This document shows, piece by piece, positions 8,587-18,193 of a stretch of DNA of 46,728 bases. Source of the stretch: Porticoccaceae bacterium. Lineage in GTDB: Bacteria; Pseudomonadota; Gammaproteobacteria; Pseudomonadales; Porticoccaceae. Where the stretch lies: NCBI GenBank assembly GCA_012960115.1, contig DUBX01000027.1:1-46728 (forward strand). Direction: 5' to 3'. Numbering within the stretch: position 1 is the first letter of the stretch; the number at the start of each line of letters is the position of its first letter. Under the pieces are notes generated by a model. It made no database searches. It had not been told where the DNA came from and saw only the letters and a program-made list of their open reading frames with translations. The position numbers and the translations under genes were made by a program.

Positions 8587-11202
8587 TTACGTAACATCAA
8601 CAATCTGCTGTGCAGCAATCAACTTACCTTGCTCAGCTGACTTCTGGAACGACTCAATCTGATCAAAGTTCATGTAGCGATAGACATCCGACGCCATGGA
8701 GTCAATTTTAGTAGCGTACTCCATGTACTCAGGAACGGTGGGCAGTCGACCCAAAATACCACCCACTGTGGCAAGTTCGGCTGAGGTCAAATAGACGTTG
8801 GCGCCATCGCCTAAGCGGTTGGGGAAGTTGCGAGTTGAGGTTGACAGCACCGTGGCACCGGCGAGTACTCGTGCTTGGTTTCCCATGCAGAGTGAGCAGC
8901 CTGGCATTTCAGTGCGCGCACCGACTTTACCGTAGATGTTGTAATAGCCTTCTTCCATTAGGGTATGAGCATCCATTCGTGTTGGCGGGCAAATCCAAAA
9001 TCTAGCGTCTACAGAGCCGGCTTCATCTAGCAGCTTTCCTGCCGCGCGGAAGTGACCGATATTGGTCATACATGAACCAATAAAAATTTCGTCAACATTA
9101 TCTCCGGCAACATCTGAAAGCAGCTTGGCATCATCGGGGTCGTTTGGACAACAGACAATCGGTTCTTTAATATCGGCCAAATCAATCTCGATAACCGCGG
9201 CATATTCTGCGTCGGCATCAGCTTCCATTAGCGTTGGCTCTGCTAGCCATTCTTCCATTTTGCGTACACGACGTTCTAGCGTGCGCACGTCACCGTAGCC
9301 TTCAGCAATCATCCAGCGCAGAAGTGTTGCGTTTGAACGCAGGTATTCGGCAACAGAATTTTCGCTCAACTTGATGGTGCAACCTGCCGCTGAACGCTCT
9401 GCTGACGCGTCCGAAAGCTCAAAGGCTTGCTCTACGGTAAGGCTCTCGATGCCTTCACCTTCAATTTCTAATATACGACCGCTAAAAAAGTTCTTTTTGC
9501 CTTTCTTTTCTACCGTTAACAAGCCTTCTTTGATGCCATAGTAGGGAATGGCATGCACAAGATCACGCAAGGTAATACCTGGCTGCATCTTGCCTTTAAA
9601 GCGCACTAACACTGACTCTGGCATATCCAATGGCATTACGCCTGTGGCAGCCGCAAAGGCAACTAAGCCAGAGCCGCCGGGAAATGAAATACCCATGGGG
9701 AATCTTGTATGGGAGTCACCACCTGTACCCACTGTGTCGGGCAGCAGCATACGGTTCAGCCAACTGTGGATAATACCGTCACCTGGGCGCAGAGATACAC
9801 CGCCACGATTCATAATAAAGTCAGGAAGATTGTGCTGAGTGTCGATATCGACAGGCTTGGGATAAGCCGCTGTATGGCAAAAAGACTGCATGACTAAATC
9901 AGTTGAGAAACCAAGACACGCTAAGTCTTTTAGCTCATCGCGGGTCATGGGGCCAGTAGTGTCCTGTGATCCCACTGTCGTCATCTTCGGTTCACAATAA
10001 GTGCCGGGTCGTATACCATCTGTGCCGCAAGCTTTGCCGACCATTTTTTGAGCCAATGTAAAACCAGCGTCAGATTCTATAGGTGCTGCTGGATGACGAA
10101 ATGCATCCGAAGGAGGCAGACCCATGTGCTCGCGAGCACGTTGAGTTAAGCCACGGCCAATAATCAAGTTGATACGTCCATCGGCTTGAACTTCATCGAG
10201 AATTACTTCTGATTTATGCTCAAATTCGGAAACTACTTCACCGGCTTCATTAAGGATTTTGCCTTCATAGGGGAAGATCTCAACAACATCGCCATTGTTG
10301 ATATTATCTACGGGTGCTTCAAAGACTAAGGCGCCAGCGTCTTCCATAGTGTTGAAGAAGATTGGAGCTACTTTGCTGCCAAAACAAATGCCGCCTGAGC
10401 GCTTGTTGGGTACGCCGGGCATGTCATCACCAAAGAACCATAGCACCGAGTTGGTGGCTGATTTACGTGATGAACCTGTGCCAACAACATCGCCTATAAA
10501 TGCAACGGGCAGACCGCGGGCTTTAAGTTCGTCGATTTGGGTCATGGGCCCAACTACACCGTGCTCTTCTGGGTGCATGCCTTCGCGGGTCATTTTAAAC
10601 ATGGCGCGGGCATGCAATGGGATGTCCGGTCGTGACCAAGCATCCTGTGCCGGAGAGAGGTCATCGGTATTAATTTCACCAGTAGCCTTAAATATTCCTA
10701 CTTTGATACTCTGAGGGACCGCATCGTTCGACGTAAACCACTCGGCATCAGCCCAAGACTGCATGACAGCTTTAGCGTCTGTGTTGCCAGAGTCGGCCTT
10801 TTCAGCCACATCATGAAATGCATCAAACACCAAGAGTGTGCTTTTTAGCTCTTTAGCAGCTTGACTTGAAAGCTCAGTATCATCGAGCAGGCTCACCAGT
10901 GTGGCTACGTTATAGCCGCCATGCATATTCCCAAGCAAGGTAACAGCTGCTGAACGATCGATCAGAGGAGAACTGACATCACCATTAACGATGGCACTCA
11001 AAAATCCGGCTTTAACATAGGCGGCTTCATCAACCCCTGGTGGTACGCGGTTGGCAATCAGATCGAGTAAGAATTTCTCTTCACCCTTGGGTGGGTTCTT
11101 TAATAGCTCAATCAGTCCAGCGGTCCATTCAGGATCGAGGGGCTTCGGTGGGATTCCTTGTAACTGCCGTTCTTCAACGTGGGCACGATATGCTTCAAGC
11201 AC
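8587..11202 (-). CDS. acnB: Aconitate hydratase B (also 2-methylisocitrate dehydratase)
   Basis: TCA-cycle enzyme converting citrate to isocitrate with a [4Fe-4S] cluster. At 871 residues it has the AcnB order: N-terminal HEAT-like domain (1-160), swivel domain 4 (about 170-370), then domains 1-3. The cluster cysteines are C711 (GSCMTN), C769 and C772 (GCSLCMGN), nearly the same positions as in E. coli AcnB. The start is GTG at 11202 with an excellent ribosome site (AAGGAG, 9 bases of spacing). It is single and leftward, ends against the galM terminator, and is divergent from miaE. It works with gltA and the sdh-suc operon in this window. AcnB-type apo-proteins can bind mRNA; nothing here tests that. 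Confidence 0.97.
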   Translation of the reverse strand: MLEAYRAHVEERQLQGIPPKPLDPEWTAGLIELLKNPPKGEEKFLLDLIANRVPPGVDEAAYVKAGFLSAIVNGDVSSPLIDRSAAVTLLGNMHGGYNVATLVSLLDDTELSSQAAKELKSTLLVFDAFHDVAEKADSGNTDAKAVMQSWADAEWFTSNDAVPQSIKVGIFKATGEINTDDLSPAQDAWSRPDIPLHARAMFKMTREGMHPEEHGVVGPMTQIDELKARGLPVAFIGDVVGTGSSRKSATNSVLWFFGDDMPGVPNKRSGGICFGSKVAPIFFNTMEDAGALVFEAPVDNINNGDVVEIFPYEGKILNEAGEVVSEFEHKSEVILDEVQADGRINLIIGRGLTQRAREHMGLPPSDAFRHPAAPIESDAGFTLAQKMVGKACGTDGIRPGTYCEPKMTTVGSQDTTGPMTRDELKDLACLGFSTDLVMQSFCHTAAYPKPVDIDTQHNLPDFIMNRGGVSLRPGDGIIHSWLNRMLLPDTVGTGGDSHTRFPMGISFPGGSGLVAFAAATGVMPLDMPESVLVRFKGKMQPGITLRDLVHAIPYYGIKEGLLTVEKKGKKNFFSGRILEIEGEGIESLTVEQAFELSDASAERSAAGCTIKLSENSVAEYLRSNATLLRWMIAEGYGDVRTLERRVRKMEEWLAEPTLMEADADAEYAAVIEIDLADIKEPIVCCPNDPDDAKLLSDVAGDNVDEIFIGSCMTNIGHFRAAGKLLDEAGSVDARFWICPPTRMDAHTLMEEGYYNIYGKVGARTEMPGCSLCMGNQARVLAGATVLSTSTRNFPNRLGDGANVYLTSAELATVGGILGRLPTVPEYMEYATKIDSMASDVYRYMNFDQIESFQKSAEQGKLIAAQQIVDVT

Positions 11203-11557
11203 GAATTGCCACTCCTTATAATTTAGTGATTATTTTTGGTGACGTTTGGTAAGTGCTCGCCACTCTGGCCGCTCATTATATAATAATTTGTAGTTTAATT
11301 ACAGATTGGGATAGCTTAACGAAGAGCACGTAAGATGGGTTTTAGACGTGATCAAACTAAGTGAAACTCGGCTATTAACGACTAAATTAGGACGTTCCAG
11401 TAAAAAACCTAATTTTTGCAGGGTTTATTACGCAGGTTTATAATGGGTATTAATGTGCAGACTATTTTCCTTATATACCCGTATCGTTGTAAAATAATGA
11501 CAAGCATCCCGCCTGTTGTTTAATAGCGCCCAATTAGACTGACCAATAGAATTGACT
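11203..11557. other. Divergent acnB/miaE intergenic region
   Basis: This 355-bp AT-rich stretch must hold the promoters of acnB (minus) and miaE (plus). A TATAAT -10-like hexamer lies on the minus strand at about 11277-11282, but no convincing -35 sits at the right distance. I see no open frame, RNA gene, strong hairpin or repeat in it. Confidence 0.5.
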
Positions 11558-12166
11558 ATGACCACTCCGCTGGAAGAAATTCAAGAATTTTTACCCTGCC
11601 AAACGCCTGATAAGTGGCTAGAAAATGCCCTAGATAATCCTGTCTTGATGTTGATCGATCACGCTAATTGCGAAAAGAAAGCGGCGAGTACCGCGCTTAA
11701 TTTAATCTACAGATATATCGATAACTTTGAGCTAATGAATAAAATGTCGAAACTGGCGCGCGAGGAGATGCGTCATTTTGAACAGGTGATTGCCATTATG
11801 AAGCGCCGAAATATCGTCTATCAGCATGTTTCGGCATCGCGCTATGCTGTTGGCTTAAGGGGCTTGGCCCGGATTGACGATCCCGGGAAGCTAGTCGATG
11901 TGTTAATTATAGGCGCCTTCATCGAGGCGCGTTCTTGTGAGCGCTTTGCGCGACTTGCTCCCTATTTAGATTCTGAGCTAGAACAGTTCTATACCTCTTT
12001 GCTAAAGTCCGAAGGGCGGCATTATCAAGACTATCTTGGTTTGGCTAAAAAAGCGGCAAAGGACGAGTCGCTGGATGAGCGAATTCTAATGTTTGCTGAA
12101 GCGGAGAAAGAGCTCATTGAACAGCCCGATACCGAGTTTAGGTTCCATTCTGGCCCAATCTATTAA
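11558..12166 (+). CDS. miaE: tRNA 2-methylthio-N6-isopentenyladenosine-37 hydroxylase
   Basis: Non-heme di-iron oxygenase that uses O2 to hydroxylate ms2i6A37 to ms2io6A37 in tRNAs reading UNN codons. The ferritin-like helical fold is suggested by spaced iron-ligand motifs: E in HANCEKKAAS, EEMRHFEQ, the Glu of FIEARSCERF, and SEGRHYQDYL. The 202-residue length fits the family. I choose ATG 11558; an in-frame TTG two codons earlier (11552) is possible, and neither has a clear ribosome site. The gene stands alone, divergent from acnB. It would act after MiaA and MiaB, which are not in this window. Confidence 0.92.
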   Translation: MTTPLEEIQEFLPCQTPDKWLENALDNPVLMLIDHANCEKKAASTALNLIYRYIDNFELMNKMSKLAREEMRHFEQVIAIMKRRNIVYQHVSASRYAVGLRGLARIDDPGKLVDVLIIGAFIEARSCERFARLAPYLDSELEQFYTSLLKSEGRHYQDYLGLAKKAAKDESLDERILMFAEAEKELIEQPDTEFRFHSGPIY

Positions 12167-12302
12167 ACGGAATACCCTTGTCGAAGTCTTTTATTTAATA
12201 CTAAAAAACCAGGCCCACACCCCTAAAATATGGGATAGTATGAGCTGGATGCAGGTTTTAATTTTACGTTAACTCACTAATTTAGCAGAGGCCTACAAAT
12301 CA

Positions 12303-15300
12303 ATGATTAGTCTTCTCAAGGCGCAGCCTTGCGTTCTAATGATCTTCCTTTTGTGTTGCCTTTTGGTAACACCCGTATTTTCTTCTGATATTGACGAAGA
12401 GGAAGATGGCAATGAATGGGACGTCACGCAGCCTCAGGGCGAGATGAAAACCATTTCGATTGATACCACAGAAAGTACCTGGTCAAACCTCAGTATCAGT
12501 GAAGATGGGCTGACTGTGGCTTTTGATATGCTTGGTGATATCTATACGATGCCTATTAGTGGGGGTGAAGCAGCACCTTTGGTGCAGGGGTTCGATTGGA
12601 ACATGCAGCCAGCCTATAGCCCTGACGGTAAAGCTATCGCTTTCATTAGTGATCGAGATGGCGCCTCTAATTTATGGATAATGGATGCCGGCGGGGGTAA
12701 TCCGCGCCAAATTAGTACAGAGCAAACAGCCCTTATTCACACGCCTAGCTGGAGCCCCGATGGTGACTACATTGCAGTGACCAAAGGCTTTATGTCTTCG
12801 CGCTCTATCCCCGCAGGTGAGATCTGGATGTATCATCGATCTGGGGGTGATGGGGTGATGGTGACTGAACGAGCTTATGGACCGCACACCCAAAAAAATA
12901 TGACGGACCCTGCATTTTCGCCAGATGGTAAATACCTCTACTACACCAATGATGTTACCTCGGGTCGAATTTGGGAATATGGCAAAAATTCGACCACCGA
13001 ACTGTTTAATATTATGCGCCACGACCTTGAGACGGGAAAGTCGTCGAGTTATATCGGCGGTGCAGGGGGCGCCATTGTTCCTACGCCTTCGCCAGATGGT
13101 AAACATATGGCCTATCTCAAACGCGAGGACACAAAAACCGTCCTATACCTAAAAGACCTCAGATCTGGGGTTGATCGCAGACTGTTTGCAGAGATGGAAC
13201 GAGACCATCAGGAAACATTTGGTTCTGAGGGTAATTTTGCTTATTTTGATTGGACCCCAGACAGTCAGTATATTGTCTATTGGACTGCGGGCAAGTTTCA
13301 CAAGCTAAAGATTGACAGCTTGGATGTTTCTGTCATTCCGATGCACATTAAAATTGAAAAACAGGTACAGCAATCACCACGTTATGCTGTAGATGTAGCA
13401 CCAGATACCTTTGATATAAAGATGATTCGTTGGGCCAGTATGTCCCCTACAAAGGGTTCGGTGGTTTATCAGGCGCTGGGTAAGTTATATCTTCGAGATG
13501 TTAAAAGTGGCCGCGTCAAACGGTTGACTCGGCAGAATGACCACGACGAGTTTTATCCAAGTTTTTCACGTGATGGCAAGTCGATAGCCTATACAACCTG
13601 GAGCGACAAAGATCTTGGGTCGGTTAAGGTGGTTAGTGCCAGTGGGGGCAGGGGATCAACTATCACTACTGAGCCGGGTATTTATGTGGAACCTAAGTTT
13701 TCACCTAAGAGTGACAATATTGTTTTTCGCCGGTTGACCGGCGGTTACCTGTTGTCGCCTGAATGGTCGATGGAACCCGGTATTTATATCGCTGACCGCA
13801 AAGCCAAGACCATGGAAAAAGTCTTAGAGGATGGCTTTAATGCGCACTTTGCCGCTGATGACGATCGCCTTTACTTTACCGACTATGCTCCTGACAGTAA
13901 GTACACAGAGCTTGAGCTCTATAGTGTTGATTTGAGGGGCAGGGATGAGCGCACACTACTAAAGGGTGATAAGGTTACTGAATATCAGCTTTCGCCTGAC
14001 GGTAAATGGATCGGTTATACACATCAAAATAACGCCTTTGTGGCTCCGTTTCTAAGCACCGGCTTGCAACAAGAGTTGGACATGGACGCTAGTGGTCTTC
14101 CGGTGGCTCAGGTATCCAAGCGCGCCGGTGAATATTTAAACTGGTCTGCAGACAGCAGCAGCCTTAGCTGGTCTCACGGTGCGACCATATTTAGCCGCGA
14201 ATTGAATCAGGCGTTTAGCTTTCTGGCGGGTGCCCCAGATGAGTTACCGGAACCAGTGTCTGAAGGTTTAAATTTAGGGTTTTCCCAAACCTCGGATAAG
14301 CCTAGTTCGACTATCGCATTGGTGGGCGGCCAAGTGGTTACGATGCGTGATGCTGATAATAGTCAAGAAATTATTAATAATGGCGTTGTAGTGGTGCAAG
14401 GTAATCGTATTGTTGCCGTGGGCAAGATGGGTGAGGTCGCTATTCCGGCCGAGGCTCAGCAAATTAATGTCAATGGGCAAACGTTAACGCCTGGTTTGAT
14501 TGATGGTCATGCTCATGGTTCTCAGGCGAACGAAGAAATTATTCCACAACAGAATTGGAAGAATCTCTCTAGTCTAGCCTTTGGTGTGACTACGATCCAT
14601 GATCCTTCTAATGACAGTTCGGAGATATTTGCCGCTTCTGAAATGCAACGTAGTGGGCAGATTTTAGGACCAAGAATATTCTCAACAGGAACTATCGTAT
14701 ACGGCGCTAACTCGCCCACAGCACATGCGCGAATTGATAGTTATGAGGACGCATTTTTTCATTTGCAACGACTCAAGGACATGGGCGCTGTATCGGTCAA
14801 GAGTTACAACCAGCCGCGTCGCGAGCAGCGACAGCAGGTACTTAAGGCGGCGCGTGATCTAGAGCTAATGGTAGTACCTGAGGGTGGCGGTAAGTTGTAC
14901 CAAAATATGAGCATGATTGCTGATGGCCATACCACTTTAGAGCATTCGCTAAATATTGCTGCAGGCTATAGTGATCTCACCCAGTTCTGGAGCCAAACTG
15001 AAATGGCTTACAATCCAACACTGGTAGTCGCCTACGGCGGCTTAGAGGGCGAAAAGTACTGGTATGATCGCACTAATGTGTGGGAAAACCCACGTTTAAC
15101 ACGCTATGTTCCGCGCTATATTGTTGAGCCGCGCTCGATTCGGCGAGCCACAGCCCCTGATGACCACTATAACCATATAAAAGTCGCCGCCTATGCGAAG
15201 CAGTTACGAGATGTCGGTGTACGGGTGTTGATTGGAGCTCATGGCCAGCGAGAGGGATTGGCTGCGCACTGGGAAATGTGGATGCTTAATCAGGGCGGAT

Positions 15301-15629
15301 TCACCCCTTGGGAAGCGCTGCGGGCAGCCACCCATGACCCTAGTGTAGTTCTTGGTATGAGAGATGATTTGGGCTCTATTGAAGTGGGCAAGCTAGCTGA
15401 TATAGTTATTATGGATGGCGAGGTACTAAACAATATCCGCCGCAGTGAAATGATCACACACACTATGATTAACGGTCGCTTGTACGATGTGACTGATATG
15501 TCAGAAGTCGGAAGTGGTAAATCTAAAATTGACCCTCTATTTTTTGAGCGCTTAGAGATTAATGCAATGCCGGCGGCAACGGCTAAAGCTATAGCGGAGA
15601 AGTCCGCAAGGCATCATTGGGTACACTAA
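12303..15629 (+). CDS. Exported TolB-like beta-propeller plus amidohydrolase protein
   Basis: A 1108-residue protein of a known but poorly characterised family. It has a signal peptide (about 1-28, hydrophobic core then PVFSS) and a short acidic linker (DIDEEEDG). A WD40/PD40 (TolB-like) propeller follows at about 50-640, with repeated SPDGK and FSPDGKYLYY units. The C-terminal metal-dependent amidohydrolase barrel (about 675-1075) carries H736-A-H738 in PGLIDGHAHG, a Lys in VSVKSYNQ that could be carboxylated, a His in TLEHSL, and IGAHGQ with GLAAHWEMWML near the end. By family it should act in the periplasm or outside, on an amide, peptide or cyclic substrate that I cannot name. It is monocistronic, with a bidirectional terminator after it. 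Confidence 0.88.
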   Translation: MISLLKAQPCVLMIFLLCCLLVTPVFSSDIDEEEDGNEWDVTQPQGEMKTISIDTTESTWSNLSISEDGLTVAFDMLGDIYTMPISGGEAAPLVQGFDWNMQPAYSPDGKAIAFISDRDGASNLWIMDAGGGNPRQISTEQTALIHTPSWSPDGDYIAVTKGFMSSRSIPAGEIWMYHRSGGDGVMVTERAYGPHTQKNMTDPAFSPDGKYLYYTNDVTSGRIWEYGKNSTTELFNIMRHDLETGKSSSYIGGAGGAIVPTPSPDGKHMAYLKREDTKTVLYLKDLRSGVDRRLFAEMERDHQETFGSEGNFAYFDWTPDSQYIVYWTAGKFHKLKIDSLDVSVIPMHIKIEKQVQQSPRYAVDVAPDTFDIKMIRWASMSPTKGSVVYQALGKLYLRDVKSGRVKRLTRQNDHDEFYPSFSRDGKSIAYTTWSDKDLGSVKVVSASGGRGSTITTEPGIYVEPKFSPKSDNIVFRRLTGGYLLSPEWSMEPGIYIADRKAKTMEKVLEDGFNAHFAADDDRLYFTDYAPDSKYTELELYSVDLRGRDERTLLKGDKVTEYQLSPDGKWIGYTHQNNAFVAPFLSTGLQQELDMDASGLPVAQVSKRAGEYLNWSADSSSLSWSHGATIFSRELNQAFSFLAGAPDELPEPVSEGLNLGFSQTSDKPSSTIALVGGQVVTMRDADNSQEIINNGVVVVQGNRIVAVGKMGEVAIPAEAQQINVNGQTLTPGLIDGHAHGSQANEEIIPQQNWKNLSSLAFGVTTIHDPSNDSSEIFAASEMQRSGQILGPRIFSTGTIVYGANSPTAHARIDSYEDAFFHLQRLKDMGAVSVKSYNQPRREQRQQVLKAARDLELMVVPEGGGKLYQNMSMIADGHTTLEHSLNIAAGYSDLTQFWSQTEMAYNPTLVVAYGGLEGEKYWYDRTNVWENPRLTRYVPRYIVEPRSIRRATAPDDHYNHIKVAAYAKQLRDVGVRVLIGAHGQREGLAAHWEMWMLNQGGFTPWEALRAATHDPSVVLGMRDDLGSIEVGKLADIVIMDGEVLNNIRRSEMITHTMINGRLYDVTDMSEVGSGKSKIDPLFFERLEINAMPAATAKAIAEKSARHHWVH

Positions 15630-15677
15630 AAATAGTGAAAGAATAGGGTGCTAACGTAGAGCAAATATGACGCGCAT

Positions 15678-15705
15678 AAAAAAGGCAGCCTAAGCTGCCT
15701 TTTTT
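15678..15705. terminator. Bidirectional terminator between the amidohydrolase gene and gltA
   Basis: Perfect stem AAAAAAGGCAGC / GCTGCCTTTTTT around the loop CTAA. A and T runs on both sides let it serve both converging genes. Confidence 0.93.
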
Positions 15706-15737
15706 GTATCTTTATACCGGGTAATCATTGCCGAGCT

Positions 15738-17024
15738 CTACCGCTCGTCCATTGGGGTGTAGTCGCGGATATCTGAGCCGGTATAGAGTTGGCGAGGACG
15801 TCCAATACGGTAAGGATGAGTAATCATTTCGTTCCAGTGTGAGATCCAGCCAACGGTGCGGCCAGTGGCAAAAATCACGGTGAACATTTCTTCTGGAATA
15901 CCCATCGCTTTTAAAATAATACCTGAATAAAAGTCTACATTTGGGTATAGCTTCTTGGAAATAAAATACTCGTCTTCGAGGGCGATTACCTCTAACTTTT
16001 TAGCTAAACGAAATAGTGGATCGTTCTGAACGCCTAAAACTTCTAGTACCTCGTCGCAGGTCTGGCGCATGACAGTGGCGCGCGGGTCATGGTTTTTGTA
16101 GACGCGGTGGCCGAAGCCCATTAAGCGGAAAGGATCGCTCTTATCTTTGGCTTTGGCAATATATTTTTCAATATTATCTTCATGGCCAATTTCATCGAGC
16201 ATGCTCAGGACGGCTTCATTAGCTCCACCATGCGCAGGTCCCCAGAGAGCCGCGATACCGGCTGCGATGCAAGCGAAAGGGTTAGCGCCTGATGATCCCG
16301 CTAAGCGAACAGTCGATGTTGATGCATTCTGCTCGTGGTCGGCGTGCAATAAGAAAATTCTATCCATTGCCTTGGCAAGAGCAGGATGACATTCATACTT
16401 CTCACAGGGCGTTCCAAACATCATATGCAGGAAGTTCTCAGAATAAGAGAGTGTGTTGTCAGGGTATACGAAGGGTTGGCCAATAAAGTGCTTGTAGCAC
16501 ATAGCGGCGATCGTCGGCATTTTAGCAATTAAGCGATGTGCCGAAATTGTTCTATGTTCTTGATTCGTGATATCGAGTGAGTCGTGATAGAACGATGACA
16601 TTGCACCGACAAGGCCGCACAGCATGGCCATGGGATGTGCGTCATAACGGAATCCACTAATAAAATGTTCAATTGAGCGGTTTACCATAGTGTGGTACTT
16701 GATGGTGTGCTCAAATTTGGCTTTTTGTTCTGCGGTCGGCAACGCACCTTCAAGAAGCAAATAACAAGCCTCAATGTAGTCTGATTTTTCCGCTAACACC
16801 TCTATAGGATAACCCCGGTGAAGCAATATTCCTTTCTCGCCATCAATATAGGTAATATCTGACTGGCAGGCCGCCGTTGCAGAAAACCCTGGGTCGTAGG
16901 TAAAGAAACCATGACTTCCAAGCGATCCGACGTCGATAACGTCTTGCCCTCTGGTACCTTTTAGTACGGGCAGTTCGATGGGCTCTTCGCCGTCGATTGT
17001 CAGGATCGCTTTGCGGTCAGTCAT
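15738..17024 (-). CDS. gltA: Type II citrate synthase
   Basis: Condenses oxaloacetate and acetyl-CoA to citrate. The 428-residue length and N-terminal beta-rich extension ([19 protein letters not shown]) mark the hexameric, NADH-sensitive Gram-negative type. The catalytic histidines are H265 in WGPAHGG and H306 in FGHRVYKN; the catalytic Asp belongs to the C-terminal VDFYSG segment. ATG 17024 is preceded by a strong ribosome site (GAGGAA, minus strand 17035-17030). It is divergent from the sdh-suc operon across a shared 416-bp region and has its own near-consensus promoter at 17074-17101. Confidence 0.97.
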   Translation of the reverse strand: MTDRKAILTIDGEEPIELPVLKGTRGQDVIDVGSLGSHGFFTYDPGFSATAACQSDITYIDGEKGILLHRGYPIEVLAEKSDYIEACYLLLEGALPTAEQKAKFEHTIKYHTMVNRSIEHFISGFRYDAHPMAMLCGLVGAMSSFYHDSLDITNQEHRTISAHRLIAKMPTIAAMCYKHFIGQPFVYPDNTLSYSENFLHMMFGTPCEKYECHPALAKAMDRIFLLHADHEQNASTSTVRLAGSSGANPFACIAAGIAALWGPAHGGANEAVLSMLDEIGHEDNIEKYIAKAKDKSDPFRLMGFGHRVYKNHDPRATVMRQTCDEVLEVLGVQNDPLFRLAKKLEVIALEDEYFISKKLYPNVDFYSGIILKAMGIPEEMFTVIFATGRTVGWISHWNEMITHPYRIGRPRQLYTGSDIRDYTPMDER

Positions 17025-17073
17025 GCTATTTCCTCAAAAAACTAGTAAGAGCTGGTTAAAAACTCGGTTGGCA

Positions 17074-17101
17074 ACTATAGATGTTCAGCGAAAATTGTCA
17101 A
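17074..17101 (-). promoter_or_regulatory. Sigma70-type promoter of gltA
   Basis: On the minus strand, a perfect -35 TTGACA (17101-17096), a 16-bp spacer and TATAGT (17079-17074). Transcription would start near 17067, giving a leader of about 43 bases before the gltA ATG. Confidence 0.75.
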
Positions 17102-17297
17102 TACGAAGTCATTGTTAAAAGCGTCGTTTTAGCGGCTCTTGACCCTACTACTAAGCCTTTATCGGCAGAAGATGGGTGTTAATTTAGCTTGTCGGTGAGA
17201 TAACCGTTATTCATAGATCGAATGACCTTTTAATGTGCCTTTGGCGGGCTTATTATGGTTGCAGTACTATTTGTTTAAATGTTTTGGGCAAAGCTAA

Positions 17298-17326
17298 TTG
17301 AATTTGGCTCGATGAGTAATTATACT
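17298..17326 (+). promoter_or_regulatory. Sigma70-type promoter of the sdh-suc operon
   Basis: TTGAAT (17298-17303), a 17-bp spacer and TATACT (17321-17326). The predicted start near 17333 leaves a leader of about 108 bases before sdhC. Confidence 0.65.
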
Positions 17327-17440
17327 CCTGCGCCATCAAATGGGAGTGCTGTTTGAAAGGTGCTCCTCAAGCGCATCCAAGTTTAGACTAAACTCAAATT
17401 AAGTCTCATTGTTAGGACAACCAACGATAAGGTGCTACCT

Positions 17441-17824
17441 GTGGTGGATAAAAAAAGACCCGTTAACCTCGATTTTGGAACAATTAAACTTCCAATTACC
17501 GCCTACGTTTCTATCTTGCATAGGGTTTCTGGGGTGGTCACTCTTTTCGCGCTTGCGATTCTTTTGTGGCTTCTCGATCAAAGCCTAGCGTCAGAGCAAA
17601 GTTTTGAAGCTGCATCAAATATATTGTCATACCCGCTTGCTCAATTCTTGATTTGGGGCAGTCTCGTCGCTCTTACCTATCACACGGTTGCTGGGATCCG
17701 GCATCTGGTTATGGATCTTGGGATTGGTGAAGAAAGCTTTAACAGTGGCAGAATAAGCGCCTGGGTCGCGGTAGTGATTGCCGTTGTCTTAATCGCAGCA
17801 TTAACTGGCTGGGTGATTTTATGA
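17441..17824 (+). CDS. sdhC: Succinate dehydrogenase cytochrome b556 subunit
   Basis: Membrane anchor of complex II that binds heme b and ubiquinone together with SdhD. Three membrane helices are visible. The family patterns RPVNLDFGTIKLPITAY near the start and YH81TVAGIRHLVMD are present; H81 corresponds to the axial heme ligand. Three in-frame GTG codons (17432, 17441, 17444) compete as start. I favour 17441, which sits 7 bases after AAGGTG (17428-17433) and gives the expected N-terminus VDKKRPVN; 17444 is nearly as good. The stop overlaps the sdhD ATG by 4 bases (ATGA at 17821-17824). First gene of sdhCDAB-sucAB-lpd-sucCD. Confidence 0.93.
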   Translation: MVDKKRPVNLDFGTIKLPITAYVSILHRVSGVVTLFALAILLWLLDQSLASEQSFEAASNILSYPLAQFLIWGSLVALTYHTVAGIRHLVMDLGIGEESFNSGRISAWVAVVIAVVLIAALTGWVIL

Positions 17825-18189
17825 TGGCGTTTTTTGCTCGATTTACTTTCACAGGACCTAGCAACTGGATAATTCAGCGTATCACCGCGATTGTGATGGC
17901 AGCTTACCTGTTTTTCATTGTTGGCTTCTTAATGACCAACCCAGCATTGACCTACGATCAATGGTCAGCACTGAACAGTCTTTTGTCGATGCGCATATTT
18001 ACACTAGTTACCATAGCGGCGGTTGCCTTCCATGCATGGATTGGTATGCGGTGTGTTTTAAGTGACTACATTACGGTCAGATTGATAGGGCCAAAAGCGA
18101 ATGGGCTCCGCAATGTTTTGCAGTTAGGACTGGGATTCATAATCCTGCTTTATCTAGTGTGGACAATCAAAATTCTCTGGGGACTTTAA
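17821..18189 (+). CDS. sdhD: Succinate dehydrogenase hydrophobic anchor subunit
   Basis: Second membrane anchor of complex II, with three hydrophobic helices in 122 residues. The motif H71-A-W-I-G-M ends in S-D-Y83; these match the E. coli SdhD residues H71 (heme side) and Y83 (ubiquinone hydrogen bond) in number. The ATG overlaps the sdhC stop (ATGA), with a second ATG immediately following, so translation is coupled. sdhA begins 4 bases after its stop. Confidence 0.93.
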   Translation: MMAFFARFTFTGPSNWIIQRITAIVMAAYLFFIVGFLMTNPALTYDQWSALNSLLSMRIFTLVTIAAVAFHAWIGMRCVLSDYITVRLIGPKANGLRNVLQLGLGFIILLYLVWTIKILWGL

Positions 18190-18193
18190 TTGA

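Larger units (their letters stand above)
17025..17440. other. Divergent gltA/sdhC regulatory region
   Basis: This 416-bp gap contains no open frame of note. It holds the gltA promoter (17074-17101) and the sdh promoter (17298-17326). In the approximately 105-base sdh leader there is a weak hairpin (GGAGTGC 17343-17349 with GTGCTCC 17360-17366, two G-U pairs) and a short perfect inverted repeat GTTTAG-A-CTAAAC (17381-17393). The middle, about 17102-17297, probably carries regulator sites, but I recognise none with confidence. Confidence 0.6.

Noticed and set aside
10295-10714. 139-codon open frame on the plus strand inside acnB
   Set aside because: It is antisense to conserved acnB coding sequence and has no independent support.
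12672-13106. 144-codon open frame antisense to the propeller-amidohydrolase gene
   Set aside because: It overlaps a convincing gene completely and its Arg/His/Ile-rich text is typical of an antisense shadow.
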